The position numbers and the translations under genes were made by a program. A stretch of DNA of 64,000 nucleotides, taken from positions 1,240,001 through 1,304,000 of the forward strand of contig NZ_CP061281.1 of the NCBI RefSeq assembly GCF_014621695.1, given 5' to 3'. The notes below the pieces were generated by a model that made no database searches, was not told the origin of the DNA, and worked only from the letters and a program-made list of their open reading frames with translations. Every line of letters starts with the position of its first letter. Position 1 is the first letter of the stretch. Source of the stretch: Streptomyces xanthii (lineage in GTDB: Bacteria; Actinomycetota; Actinomycetes; Streptomycetales; Streptomycetaceae). Below are positions 15,920 through 24,468 of the stretch, one piece after another.

Positions 15920-17965
15920 TCAGGTGCGCGCGGTGCCGTTCAGCTCGGCTATCGGCAGATCGGCCAGCCCCAACTGGCCTGCCTTGTCGAGCAGTTCGCG
16001 CACCTGACCGGCCTGTTCGCCGCCGCCCTTCATGAGCTTCATGAGCAGCGCGGAGACGGTGAGGTTCTGTACGTCGGCCGTGGAGACCGACCCGAGGATC
16101 CTGGAGAGGTCAGCGGTGAAGTCCGCCGATCCGTCCAGCCACGGACCGGCGAGCACCTGGGCCGTCTCGGAGTTCTTGACGAAGGAGTCGACGCCCTTGC
16201 CGAGCGCGATCGAGTTGACGATCTTGTCGAAGAAGACGGACTCGCCGCCGACGATGTTGATGTCGGCGCCCTCCAGGCCGGTGGCGAGGACCGCGGCCTG
16301 CGCCTCGGCGACATGCCGCTGCGCGTCGAGTCCGGCGAGCCGGATCTCCTTCTCCGCCTGGATCCGCAGGCGGTACTCCTCGTGCCCGCGCGAGGCCTCG
16401 TCGAGCGCGGCCATCGCGACGGCCTTCTGGTTGATGCCCTCGGCCTCCGCCTTCAGCTTCTCGGCGATCCCGGTGGCCTCCGCGAGGGCCTTGGCGCGGG
16501 CGCCTTCCGCCTCGGCGCGCATGCGGGCCTCGGTGGCCTCGGCCTCGGCACGGCCCGCCTTCTCGATGACCTCGGCTTCCTTGTCGCGCACCTGCACCTC
16601 GGCGAGCCCGCCGGCCGCCGCCTCTGCCTGCAGACCCGCGGCGAGCTTCAGCTTGGCCTGCGACTGGAGCTCGGCGGACTTCAACTCGGCCTCGGCCAGC
16701 GTCAGTTGCTCGGCGGCGCGGTGCGTGGCGGCCTGCTCGGCGGCCTCCGCGGCCTTGATGTCCTTGACGAGCTTCTCCTGCGCCTCGGCCTCCGCCGCGA
16801 TGATGACGGCCTGCCGTCCGCGCTCGGCCTCCTCGACCGCGCGCAGCTTCTTGATGGACTCCTCCTGTTCGGCGACCGTGCGGTCGACGGCGACGCGCTC
16901 GCGGACGACCTCGGCGATCTCCCGCTTCTCCGCCTCGACCTCCTTGTCGGCGGCGATCTTCGACAGCTGCGTCTCGCGCTCGCGGGCGATGACCTCCAGA
17001 AGCCGGTCCTTCTCGATGCGCTCGTTCTCGACGGCGATGACGCGCTCGCGGTTCTTCTGCGCGACGGCGACCTCGCGGGCCTGGTTCTCGCGCTGCACCC
17101 CGAGCTTCTCCTCGGTGACGAGGAACGCGCCCTGCGCCCGCAGGCGTTCCTCCTCCACGACCCGCGCCGTCTCGGCCTCCTCACGGGCCCGCACGGTGTC
17201 GATCTCGCGCTTCTGCTTGATCTCGGCGTCGGCCTGCCGGCGCTCCAGTTCCAGGATGGTCTCGCGGGCGTCGACGTTCTGCCGCGTGATCTCCTTCTCC
17301 TCCGTGCGCTGGAACTCGTTGGTGCGCACGTGCTCGACGGTCGTCAGCTCGGTGATCTTCCGGATGCCCTGCGCGTCGAGGACGTTGTCCGGGTCGAGCT
17401 GGCTGAGCGGCGTCTGCTCCAGGTAGTCGATCGCCGCGTCCTCGAGGTGGTAGCCGTTCAGGTCGACCCCGATGACCTCGATGATCCGGAACCGCAGCTC
17501 CTCGCGCTTGGTGTAGAGGTCGGTGAAGTCGAGCTGCTTGCCGACCGTCTTGAGCGCCTCGGAGAACTTCGCGTGGAACAGCTCCTGGAGCGTCTTCTGG
17601 TCGCTGGCCCGCGCGGTGCCGACGCTCTGCGCGACGCGGATGACGTCGTCGACGCTCTTGTTCACCTTCACGAAGAACGAGATCCGGATGTCGGCCCGGA
17701 TGTTGTCCTTGCAGATGAGGCCGTCGCGGCCGGTGCGGGTGATGTCGATGGTCTTCACCGAGATGTCCATGACCTCGGCCTTGTGCAGCACCGGCAGCAC
17801 GATCTGCCCGGTGAAGGTCACATCGACCTTGCGCATCTTCGAGACGATGAGCGCCTTGCCCTGCTCGACCTTGCGGAACAGACGCGTGAAGACGAGCAGC
17901 AGCGCGGCGACGACGAGCAGGGCGGCGATGACGGACACGCCGATGCCCACGGTGGTGGCATCCAT
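15920..17965 (-). CDS. flotillin-like SPFH/band 7 membrane scaffold protein
   Basis: The product is 681 aa. One N-terminal membrane helix (about 6-28, VSVIAALLVVAALLLVF) is followed by the SPFH/band 7 domain (about 35-200). A very long charged coiled coil comes next (about 210-540, Glu/Arg/Ala heptads such as RVVEEERLRAQ and AEATEARMRAEAEGARAKAL). A C-terminal flotillin tail (about 560-681) includes NIVGGESVFFDKIVNSIALG. Flotillins organise functional membrane microdomains. At 681 aa it is closer to the long YqiK type than to the roughly 500-aa FloT. It is the first gene upstream of the AAA ATPase, with a hairpin between them. ATG at 17965 starts right before the membrane helix. Confidence 0.92.
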   Translation of the reverse strand: MDATTVGIGVSVIAALLVVAALLLVFTRLFRKVEQGKALIVSKMRKVDVTFTGQIVLPVLHKAEVMDISVKTIDITRTGRDGLICKDNIRADIRISFFVKVNKSVDDVIRVAQSVGTARASDQKTLQELFHAKFSEALKTVGKQLDFTDLYTKREELRFRIIEVIGVDLNGYHLEDAAIDYLEQTPLSQLDPDNVLDAQGIRKITELTTVEHVRTNEFQRTEEKEITRQNVDARETILELERRQADAEIKQKREIDTVRAREEAETARVVEEERLRAQGAFLVTEEKLGVQRENQAREVAVAQKNRERVIAVENERIEKDRLLEVIARERETQLSKIAADKEVEAEKREIAEVVRERVAVDRTVAEQEESIKKLRAVEEAERGRQAVIIAAEAEAQEKLVKDIKAAEAAEQAATHRAAEQLTLAEAELKSAELQSQAKLKLAAGLQAEAAAGGLAEVQVRDKEAEVIEKAGRAEAEATEARMRAEAEGARAKALAEATGIAEKLKAEAEGINQKAVAMAALDEASRGHEEYRLRIQAEKEIRLAGLDAQRHVAEAQAAVLATGLEGADINIVGGESVFFDKIVNSIALGKGVDSFVKNSETAQVLAGPWLDGSADFTADLSRILGSVSTADVQNLTVSALLMKLMKGGGEQAGQVRELLDKAGQLGLADLPIAELNGTART

Positions 17966-18167
17966 GAAGAAGTCCTTCGGATCCAGGGGTGGTTGACCCC
18001 TCGGTGACGGTGAAGACGCGGTGCGGCCGCCACGGGGACGACCGGCACAGGGATGACGTCAGTCACGGACGCGGTGCGCGCCGGTTCGGTTGCGGACCGT
18101 GGCGGCCTGTCGGCGTGCCGTGACGTCGCGGCTCTCCGCGCGTGGGCGGGTGGTGCTGCGCCGGGTC

Positions 18168-18476
18168 TCAGGCGCCGGCGCTGGGCGACTCCGCGCGACG
18201 GCGGCCGGGTTCGTCCAGCGCGGGTTCGTCGAGTGCCCGTTCGTCCGGCGCGGGTTCGTCGGGTGCGGGGTGAGCCGGCTTGGCCTCGTCGAATGCCGGG
18301 TGAGCCGGCCCCGGTTCGTCCGGCGCGAGATGAGCCGAAGCGGATTCGCCCTGCCCAGGCTCGGCGGGCCCGAACGCGTCAGGCGCGAGGGACGGAGCCG
18401 TGCGGACGACCGGACGGGCGCTGCCCGTTCCCCCGTGAGCGACCGCGATCCCCCGTGCCGCGTGCGCCTCGTCCAT
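18168..18476 (-). CDS. small Pro/Glu/Asp-rich hypothetical protein
   Basis: The product is 102 aa with no recognised domain. The C-terminal half is a low-complexity run of degenerate APDEP/ALDEP/AFDEA units encoded by imperfect 18-30 nt DNA repeats. A run of Gs (GAGGGGGCGGGG) just before ATG 18476 could serve as a ribosome-binding site. It lies 200 bp upstream of the flotillin on the same strand and could lead that operon. The compositional bias would also arise by chance in a GC-rich repeat, so reality of the gene is uncertain. Confidence 0.35.
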   Translation of the reverse strand: MDEAHAARGIAVAHGGTGSARPVVRTAPSLAPDAFGPAEPGQGESASAHLAPDEPGPAHPAFDEAKPAHPAPDEPAPDERALDEPALDEPGRRRAESPSAGA

Positions 18477-18809
18477 GCCCCGCCCCCTCGTGCCATGACT
18501 CCCCCGACGGCACTCCGCTGCCGGGCCCCGTTTCCGGAACCCGGCATCGGAGTCGGCCCCCCGTTCCTGCCACGACCATCCTGCCCCGCGGCCGAGCGCC
18601 CGCACATTGCCGCAATCCGGCAATCTTTACGCGTTCTTGATGCCGAGGAGTGACGGGTGAGCGGTGCTCCCCTGCCAGCGTGGCTGCAACGGCCCACGGG
18701 CTCCGGGGCCTTGGCGCTCGGCGGAGGAGCAGCATCGACACACGGTGGAGGCGAGGCACCGGCTCCCCTCAGGCTCGGGAACCCCGCGGGCGCCCCGCCG
18801 TACGGCGGC
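18477..18809. other. intergenic region, no gene seen
   Basis: These 333 nt lie between the small hypothetical and the 3' end of the kinase gene. A perfect palindrome CCGCCGTACGGCGG at 18795-18808 abuts the kinase stop codon and could be a weak terminator. A slightly AT-richer patch near 18610-18640 (CGGCAATCTTTACGCGTTC) may hold the promoter for the minus-strand small gene and flotillin. Nothing else is recognisable. Confidence 0.4.
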
Positions 18810-20747
18810 TCAGTCCTCCTGGACCGGCTCCTCCGCGTTGCGCCACGTCGTGACGTCGAGCGTGATGTACGTACTCGGGTCGTTGGTCCCCGACTTGCCG
18901 CGGAAGGTGATGAGACCGATGTGGCCGGCGTTGCTGCGGACGCAGATCTGCGAACCGGCTCCCAGCTGGTCCATCGTGATGTCTTCCGTGAAGCGGGTCT
19001 CGTTGCGGCAGGTCTCCAGGGAGCCCTTCTGCGCGTTGTTGAGCAGGACCAGCTTCCCGTTGTCGGTGCCGACCTTCGCGTCGCTGAAGCCCATCGAGTC
19101 CGTGTAGAAGAAGAAGTCACCGCCGGAGTACGAGGCTCCCGTGCCGCCGCCGTCGAGGGGCTTGACCGGGTTGTCGCCGAGCTGGAGGTAGTAGTTCTCC
19201 GTCAGGTTGATGTTCTTGTACGTGGCCGGCTTGGGGTCGGGTCGCTTCCCGTTGTCCTTGCCCTTCGCGGACCCGCCCGATCCGCCGGAGCTGCTCGAAC
19301 CGCCCGAGGACGACGACTGGTCGCCCTTGGTGTCGTCGACCAGGGCGCCGATGAGGCCGAGCGCGACGAAGACCGCGACGACCGAACCGGCGATGATGAG
19401 CCCGGTCTTCTTCTTCGGGGGCGGCGGAGCGGCGGCCCACGGGCGGCCGACGCCCGGGTGCGGCGCGCCCATCGGCACGTGCCCGCCGGTCGGCGGCATC
19501 GGACCCCGGTAGCCGGGGCCGGGCGGAGGCGTCTGGTAGCCGGGCTGCGCGACGGGCGGGGGCGTCTGGTACCCGGGGTGCGCGACGGGCGGCGGGGTCT
19601 GGGCGAACGCGGTGGGTGCGTACGGCGAGGGCCCGGTCGGCGGCGGGACGGCGGCCGTCGGCGGATGCGGCGTCGAACCGGCCACGGGCGGCGGCGTGGC
19701 GGCGGCCTGGGTGGGCGCGTGCGAGGCGTGCCCGGCGACCGGCGGCGGCGTGGCGGAGGCCTGGGTCGGCGGGTACGGCGGCTGCCCGGCGACGGGCGCC
19801 GGCGTAGCCGCCCCCGACGTGGGCGGCGGCGTCTGCGCCGGGGCCGGCATCTGCGAGCGGTCGACGAGCGCGGTCGCGAAGGACTGGGGCAGCCAGTCCT
19901 CGCCCTGGCGCAGCGGTGTCGGCGACACCTCGTGGCACAGTGCGATGACCTCGTCGAGGGAGGGCCGGTCGGCGGGGTCACGACTCAGGCAGCGGGTGAC
20001 CAGGGGCCGCAGCGCGTCGGGGAGCCGGCTGAGGTCGGGGTCCTCGTGCACGATCCGGTAGAGCACCGCGTGCGAGGCGCCCTCCCCGTAGGCGGGGGCG
20101 CCGATGGCGGCGAACGCGGCGATCTGGCCGAGCGCGAACACGTCCGTCGCGGGGCTCACGGTGCCGGACATCGCCTGCTCGGGGGCCATGAACGCCGGGG
20201 TGCCGACGGTGACGCCGCTGCTGGTGAGCGACGTGGCGTCGGCGGCGCGGGCGATGCCGAAGTCGATGACGCGCGGGCCGTCGGAGGCCAGCAGGACGTT
20301 GCCGGGCTTGAGGTCGCGGTGGACGATGCCCGCACCGTGGATGACCTGCAGCGCCTCGGCGACACCGACGGTGAGCAGCAGGGTGCTGCGCACGGGCAGG
20401 GCGCCGTGCTGCGCGACCGCTCCGGCGAGGGAGGGGCCGGGCACGTAGGCGGTGGCGAGCCAGGGCGGGTTGCCCTTGGTGTCGCAGTCGATGACCGGCG
20501 CCGTGTAGAGGCCCTGGACGCGCTGAGCGGAGTGCACCTCCTGCTCGAAGCGCCGCCGGAAGTCCGCGTCCTCGCTGAACTCGGGCCGGATGACCTTGAC
20601 GGCGAGGGGGCGGCCGCCCGGCGTGTACGACAGGTACACCTTGCCCATGCCACCGGCGCCGAGGACGGCCACCACGCGGTAGCCGCCGACCACGGCAGGA
20701 TCGTCGGCCTGAAGTGGCTGGAACGGACTCTGCGACGGTGTCGTCAT
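18810..20747 (-). CDS. membrane Ser/Thr protein kinase (Hanks type) with extracellular domain
   Basis: The product is 645 aa. The kinase domain (about 20-280) is intact: Gly loop GAGGMG (30-35), Lys51, catalytic HRDLKPGN (Asp145) and DFG (162-164). A Pro/Thr/Ala-rich linker (about 290-440) has repeated TPPPVAG-like units. A membrane helix starts near 450 (LIIAGSVVAVFVALGLIGAL) and is followed by a Ser/Gly linker and a roughly 140-aa extracellular domain with two Cys. The ligand is unknown; this ectodomain type recurs in Streptomyces kinases with tandem TPPP linkers. No PASTA repeats are present. ATG at 20747 was chosen; upstream in-frame codons lack family similarity. Confidence 0.93.
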   Translation of the reverse strand: MTTPSQSPFQPLQADDPAVVGGYRVVAVLGAGGMGKVYLSYTPGGRPLAVKVIRPEFSEDADFRRRFEQEVHSAQRVQGLYTAPVIDCDTKGNPPWLATAYVPGPSLAGAVAQHGALPVRSTLLLTVGVAEALQVIHGAGIVHRDLKPGNVLLASDGPRVIDFGIARAADATSLTSSGVTVGTPAFMAPEQAMSGTVSPATDVFALGQIAAFAAIGAPAYGEGASHAVLYRIVHEDPDLSRLPDALRPLVTRCLSRDPADRPSLDEVIALCHEVSPTPLRQGEDWLPQSFATALVDRSQMPAPAQTPPPTSGAATPAPVAGQPPYPPTQASATPPPVAGHASHAPTQAAATPPPVAGSTPHPPTAAVPPPTGPSPYAPTAFAQTPPPVAHPGYQTPPPVAQPGYQTPPPGPGYRGPMPPTGGHVPMGAPHPGVGRPWAAAPPPPKKKTGLIIAGSVVAVFVALGLIGALVDDTKGDQSSSSGGSSSSGGSGGSAKGKDNGKRPDPKPATYKNINLTENYYLQLGDNPVKPLDGGGTGASYSGGDFFFYTDSMGFSDAKVGTDNGKLVLLNNAQKGSLETCRNETRFTEDITMDQLGAGSQICVRSNAGHIGLITFRGKSGTNDPSTYITLDVTTWRNAEEPVQED

Positions 20748-20890
20748 CGCGACACATCCCCCTTTTGCTGCGGCCGGCACCGGCTTCCCGGCGTCCGAAA
20801 GACCTGGGGAGCGTACCGAATGGAACGGCCGGTTCGAGTCACTGCGGGGGTTTGTCCCGGCGTGGCACTCCGGCTCCCGGGACAACGAAA

Positions 20891-20922
20891 AGTGCCGGTC
20901 GAGAAGAATCTCGACCGGCACT
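20891..20922 (-). terminator. terminator of tRNA-Leu
   Basis: A perfect 14-bp stem (20891-20904 with 20909-20922) closes a 4-nt AGAA loop (plus-strand reading). On the minus strand it starts 7 nt after the tRNA 3' end and is followed by a T-rich stretch (TTTCGTTG). This is a textbook intrinsic terminator for the tRNA transcript. Confidence 0.85.
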
Positions 20923-20928
20923 CCGTGG

Positions 20929-21013
20929 TGTCCGAGGGGGGACTTGAACCCCCACGCCCGATAAAGGGCACTAGCACCTCAAGCTAGCGCGTCTGCCATT
21001 CCGCCACCCGGAC
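20929..21013 (-). tRNA. tRNA-Leu (anticodon GAG)
   Basis: An 85-nt cloverleaf reads on the minus strand. Acceptor GTCCGGG pairs with CTCGGAC, the discriminator is A, and CCA is not encoded. The anticodon stem CTAGC/GCTAG holds the loop TTGAGGT (anticodon GAG, decoding CUC/CUU). A long variable arm (GTGCCCTTTATCGGGCGT) marks it as a class II leucine tRNA, and the T-loop has GGTTCAAGTCC. It stands alone, followed by its own terminator. Confidence 0.97.
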
Positions 21014-21123
21014 AAGGTGTCTGCCGCCTGTTTGCGGGGTGTTCCCCGCGGCGACATGGACAACAATACCAAGGTTTCGGAGTGCCTTTCACCTGCGTAT
21101 CCGCCCGGGCGGACGACACCGCC

Positions 21124-21129
21124 TAGAGT
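21124..21129 (+). promoter_or_regulatory. possible -10 element for leaderless transcription
   Basis: TAGAGT ends 6 nt before the ATG of the DUF2254 gene and no Shine-Dalgarno sequence is visible. This spacing suggests that transcription may start at the A of the ATG, giving a leaderless mRNA. No clear -35 box was found. Confidence 0.3.
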
Positions 21130-21135
21130 CTCACC

Positions 21136-22494
21136 ATGAGTGACGCGACAATCACGCAACGTCGAGGAAAGGTACGCCGACCTCGGATGTTGTCCCCGCT
21201 GCGGGAGCATCTGCGGGACACCTTCTGGTTCGCCCCGACCGCGGCGATGGTGCTGGTGTGGCTGGTGTGGATGCTCGCCGCCGCGCTCGACGGAGTGATC
21301 GTGGAGTCGCTCCAGGACAGCGGGGACTACGACGCGGTCAAGGACCTGATGAGCGTCGCGGACGACGCGAAGACGGTCGTGACGACGATCAGCTCCGCGA
21401 TGATGACCTTCATCGGTGTCGTGTTCAGCATCTCGCTGGTGGCGGTGCAGATGGCGTCGGGGCAGCAGACGCCCCGCGTGGTGCGGCTCTTCGTCCGCAG
21501 CCGGATCACGAAGGCGACCTTCGCCGTCTTCCTGGCCACCTTCCTGCTGTCCCTGCTGGTCCTGACCTCGTTCGAGAGCGAGGAGGACCCGCGGCTCGTG
21601 ACGACGGTGCCGTTCCTGGAGGCGCTGCTCACCCTCGTACTGGTGGGCCTGAGTCTCCTTCTCTTCGTGATGTACGTGAACTCGACGCTGCGGATGCTGC
21701 GCGTCGGGCACGTCATCGACCGGGTCACGGCGGAGGCCTTCCGCGTCGTGGCCCGCATGCCGTACGTGGAGGGAGGCAGCCCCGCGCTCGGTCCCGAGGA
21801 AGGGGATCCGGCGGAGGGTCTCGCGCCCGAGACGGGGCGGGTGGCCTACCGCGGCCGGGCCGGGGTGCTGCGGGACGTGAACATCGCGCGTCTCGTGCAC
21901 GCCGCCCGCCGGCAGGGCGTCGTGCTCAGGGTGCTGCCGGGGATCGGCGACTTCGTCGTGCCGGGCACGCCGCTGCTCGCCGTGCACGGTGGAGCCGCGC
22001 CGTCACAGCGGGCGCTGGGGCGGTGCGTGTCGGTGGGCGTCGAGCGCACATTCCACCAGGACCTGGGCTTCGGTCTGCGGGTCCTCGCGGACATCGCCCT
22101 GCGCGCCCTGTCGCCGGCGGTGAACGATCCGACGACCGCCGTGCAGTCCCTCGACCGCATCGTGCAGTTCCTCGCGGCGCTGGGCCGGCGGCCGCTGGTC
22201 GAGCTCCGGTACACGGACCGCGGCGGAGCCGTCCGGCTCGTCCAGCCGGTACCGCGCTGGGACGAGCTGGTCGACCTCGCGTTCACCGAGATCCGCACCT
22301 GCGCCACCGGGAGCCCGCAGGTCGTCCGGCGGATGTTCGCCGCCTTCGACGACCTCCTCGCGCTGGTACCCGAGGAACGCCGCGCCCCGCTGCTGCGACA
22401 CCGCGAACTCCTGCTCCAGGGGGTGGAGCGCACGGTGCCGACCTCCGCCGACCGGACCTTCGCCCTGCGGCCCGACCGTCAGGGCATCGGCTGA
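21136..22494 (+). CDS. DUF2254 integral membrane protein
   Basis: The product is 452 aa. Four hydrophobic segments lie in the first 200 residues (about 32-52, 80-108, 125-145 and 158-180). A soluble C-terminal domain contains RALSPAVNDPTTAVQSLDRI, the signature of DUF2254 proteins. The family is widespread and uncharacterised; it is thought to be a membrane channel-like or signalling protein, but no function is proven. The gene stands alone, with a terminator hairpin downstream. Confidence 0.92.
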   Translation: MSDATITQRRGKVRRPRMLSPLREHLRDTFWFAPTAAMVLVWLVWMLAAALDGVIVESLQDSGDYDAVKDLMSVADDAKTVVTTISSAMMTFIGVVFSISLVAVQMASGQQTPRVVRLFVRSRITKATFAVFLATFLLSLLVLTSFESEEDPRLVTTVPFLEALLTLVLVGLSLLLFVMYVNSTLRMLRVGHVIDRVTAEAFRVVARMPYVEGGSPALGPEEGDPAEGLAPETGRVAYRGRAGVLRDVNIARLVHAARRQGVVLRVLPGIGDFVVPGTPLLAVHGGAAPSQRALGRCVSVGVERTFHQDLGFGLRVLADIALRALSPAVNDPTTAVQSLDRIVQFLAALGRRPLVELRYTDRGGAVRLVQPVPRWDELVDLAFTEIRTCATGSPQVVRRMFAAFDDLLALVPEERRAPLLRHRELLLQGVERTVPTSADRTFALRPDRQGIG

Positions 22495-22544
22495 GCGGCG
22501 CGGCGACGCGGGGCCTTGAGGCCGAGGTGAGGCAGGGCGAGGCA

Positions 22545-22568
22545 GGGGGCCCGGGAGCGCGGGCCCCC
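22545..22568 (+). terminator. terminator of DUF2254 gene
   Basis: GGGGGCCCG (22545-22553) pairs perfectly with CGGGCCCCC (22560-22568) around a 6-nt loop, 51 nt after the stop codon. Confidence 0.6.
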
Positions 22569-22685
22569 GCCTCCGGCCGGCGCGGCGACGGCACGGGGCA
22601 CGCGGCCCGCGCCGCGCCCACGCCGCTCCGGCCCGGTACCGGTCGGGACATCGGGTCAGGACGTCCGGCCCATGGAGCCGGGGCA

Positions 22686-22763
22686 GGACATCAGTTCAGG
22701 ACATCAGGTCAGCGCATCAGGTCAGGACATCGGATCAGGGCATCGGGTCAGGGCATCAGGTGG
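22686..22763. repeat. 13-bp tandem repeat overlapping the aldehyde dehydrogenase stop codon
   Basis: Six consecutive 13-nt units (consensus GGACATCAGGTCA on the plus strand) start at 22686, 22699, 22712, 22725, 22738 and 22751, each with one to four mismatches. The stop codon (22748-22750) and last residues of the dehydrogenase are encoded by the final units. An isolated related unit lies near 22646. Each unit supplies TGATG or CTGA on the minus strand, so the array adds extra stops after the gene. Confidence 0.85.
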
Positions 22764-24313
22764 TATTCCGGGAAGTTCCCGGGCGGGCGTTCGCCGGCCG
22801 GGCCCTCGGTGACGGCCCGGACGAGCAGCTCGCCGCCGACGAACGCGCCGCGCCACGACGCCCCGAACCCGCCGAACAGCTCGTCCCGGTCCCCGCGCGA
22901 GCGCGCCTTGCCGTGCCCGACCTTGAACGCCCGGATCTGCGGGGCGAGCCGGGCGAAGGTCGCTGGATCGTCGGTGGAGAGCGTCGCCACGAGCGCCCCG
23001 TTCGACGCGTTCATGGCCGCGAGCAGCTCCGCCTCGGTGTCGACCAGGACGATGGTGTCGACCGGGCCGAAGGGTTCGGCGTGGTGCAGGGGTGAGGACG
23101 GCGGCGGTCCGAGCAGCGTGACGGGGTGGACGTAGGCGCTGGTGTCCTGGCCGTCCAGGAATCGGCCGGGGTCCGCGCTCGCCCGGTGCAGCGGCACGGC
23201 TCCGCGGTCGATGGCCTCGCCGACCTGGTCGGTGAGCTCCTTGGCCTTCGCGGCGTTGATGAGCGGCCCGAAGTCGAGGTCCGGGTAGGGGTCGGAAGGG
23301 TCCGCGACCGCGAGGGGGTGGCCGACGCGCAGGGTGCGCACGGCGGGCAGGTACGCGTCGAGGAACGCGTCGAACGCCTCGCGCTGGACGACGAACCGGG
23401 GGTAGGCGGTGCAGCGCTGCTTCCCGTAGTCGAACAGCTTGGGGATCGCGGCCGTCAGGCCGGCCCAGTCCGTGTGGTTCCAGATGCCCCAGGTGTTGAG
23501 TCCTTCCTGTTCGAGGATGTGCCGCTTGCCGAGGTCGGCGACGGCCGTCGCGACGGCCGCGCCGGTGTCGCGTCCGCCGACGAAGGAGACGCAGCCGATC
23601 TCCGGCGCCCGCACGAGCGCCTCGGACAGCTGGCCGCCGCTGCCGCTGACGAGCGTGACGGGGATGCCCTCGCGGGCGGCGAGGGCGCAGGCCAGAGTGA
23701 GGCAGGCGACGCCGCCGTCGGTCGGGGTCTTGGCGATCACCGCATTGCCCGCGAGGGCCTGTACCAGCAATGCGTGAACGAGCACGCTCATCGGATAGTT
23801 CCAGCTCGCGATGTTGGACACCGGGCCGGGCAGCGGGGTGCGGCCGTCGAGCATTGTGTCGATGCCGTCCACGTACCAGCGGACGCCGTCGACGGCCCGG
23901 TCGACGTCGGCCATGGCCAGGCGCCAGGGCTTGCCGATCTCCCAGACCAGCAACAGCGCGAGCAGTTCGCGGTGTTCGGCGAGGGCGTCGAGCGTGGCGG
24001 CGACGCGGGCCCGGCGCTCGGGCAGCGGGACGTGCCGCCAGGCGCGGTGCTGGTCGAGCGAGGCGCGGACGGCGCGGTGGGCGGCTTCGGCGTCCAGGCG
24101 CGGAGGGCCGGCGACGGGGCGGCCGTCGACCGGGCTGGTGGCGGGCAGGGGCAGGCCGTCGGGCTGCCAGCCGCCCTGCCAGAGGTTGAGGACGCGGTCG
24201 TCGCGGAAGGCCTCGGGGGCGACGGCGAGGCAGCGCCGCCAGGCGTCGTCCCAGGACGTTCCAGCTTTCAGGGTGGTCGGGGCGGCGGGCGTGGAGAGGG
24301 TGGTGGTGGCCAT
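22748..24313 (-). CDS. NAD(P)-dependent aldehyde dehydrogenase family protein
   Basis: The product is 521 aa and spans the complete ALDH fold. Asn172 in SWNYP and the Rossmann segments precede the likely general base Glu268 or Glu270 (LEQEGLNTW, where most ALDHs read ELGGK). The catalytic Cys301 is in GKQRCTAYP. The residues around the base and nucleophile depart from the common ALDH consensus, pointing to a divergent subfamily. Its position beside a second sucCD and an oxalate operon suggests a small (semi)aldehyde substrate such as glyoxal, glycolaldehyde or succinic semialdehyde (inference only). ATG at 24313 begins MATTTLST; a terminator separates it from sucD, so it is probably transcribed on its own. 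Confidence 0.88.
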   Translation of the reverse strand: MATTTLSTPAAPTTLKAGTSWDDAWRRCLAVAPEAFRDDRVLNLWQGGWQPDGLPLPATSPVDGRPVAGPPRLDAEAAHRAVRASLDQHRAWRHVPLPERRARVAATLDALAEHRELLALLLVWEIGKPWRLAMADVDRAVDGVRWYVDGIDTMLDGRTPLPGPVSNIASWNYPMSVLVHALLVQALAGNAVIAKTPTDGGVACLTLACALAAREGIPVTLVSGSGGQLSEALVRAPEIGCVSFVGGRDTGAAVATAVADLGKRHILEQEGLNTWGIWNHTDWAGLTAAIPKLFDYGKQRCTAYPRFVVQREAFDAFLDAYLPAVRTLRVGHPLAVADPSDPYPDLDFGPLINAAKAKELTDQVGEAIDRGAVPLHRASADPGRFLDGQDTSAYVHPVTLLGPPPSSPLHHAEPFGPVDTIVLVDTEAELLAAMNASNGALVATLSTDDPATFARLAPQIRAFKVGHGKARSRGDRDELFGGFGASWRGAFVGGELLVRAVTEGPAGERPPGNFPEYHLMP

Positions 24314-24410
24314 TCTTCGGTCTCCGCTCACGGTGCACAGTCGGGGCGGGGGACGTCTCATGGCGTGCGGGCGAGACATCGCTGGATGGGTGTACGTGTG
24401 GGGGCGTAGG

Positions 24411-24439
24411 CCGGGAGGTGCCCGCTCGGCACCTCCCGG
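24411..24439 (-). terminator. terminator downstream of sucD
   Basis: A perfect 12-bp stem (24411-24422 with 24428-24439, CCGGGAGGTGCC) has a CGCTC loop. It lies 30 nt past the sucD stop on the minus strand and separates the sucCD transcript from the aldehyde dehydrogenase. Confidence 0.75.
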
Positions 24440-24468
24440 CGTGCGCGGGGGGGCGGGAGGCGCCGGGG

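Noticed and set aside
19500..19830. Repeated TPPPVAG-coding DNA in the Ser/Thr kinase as a CRISPR-like or mobile array
   Set aside because: Units are irregular, in frame and typical of Pro-rich juxtamembrane linkers in actinobacterial kinases.
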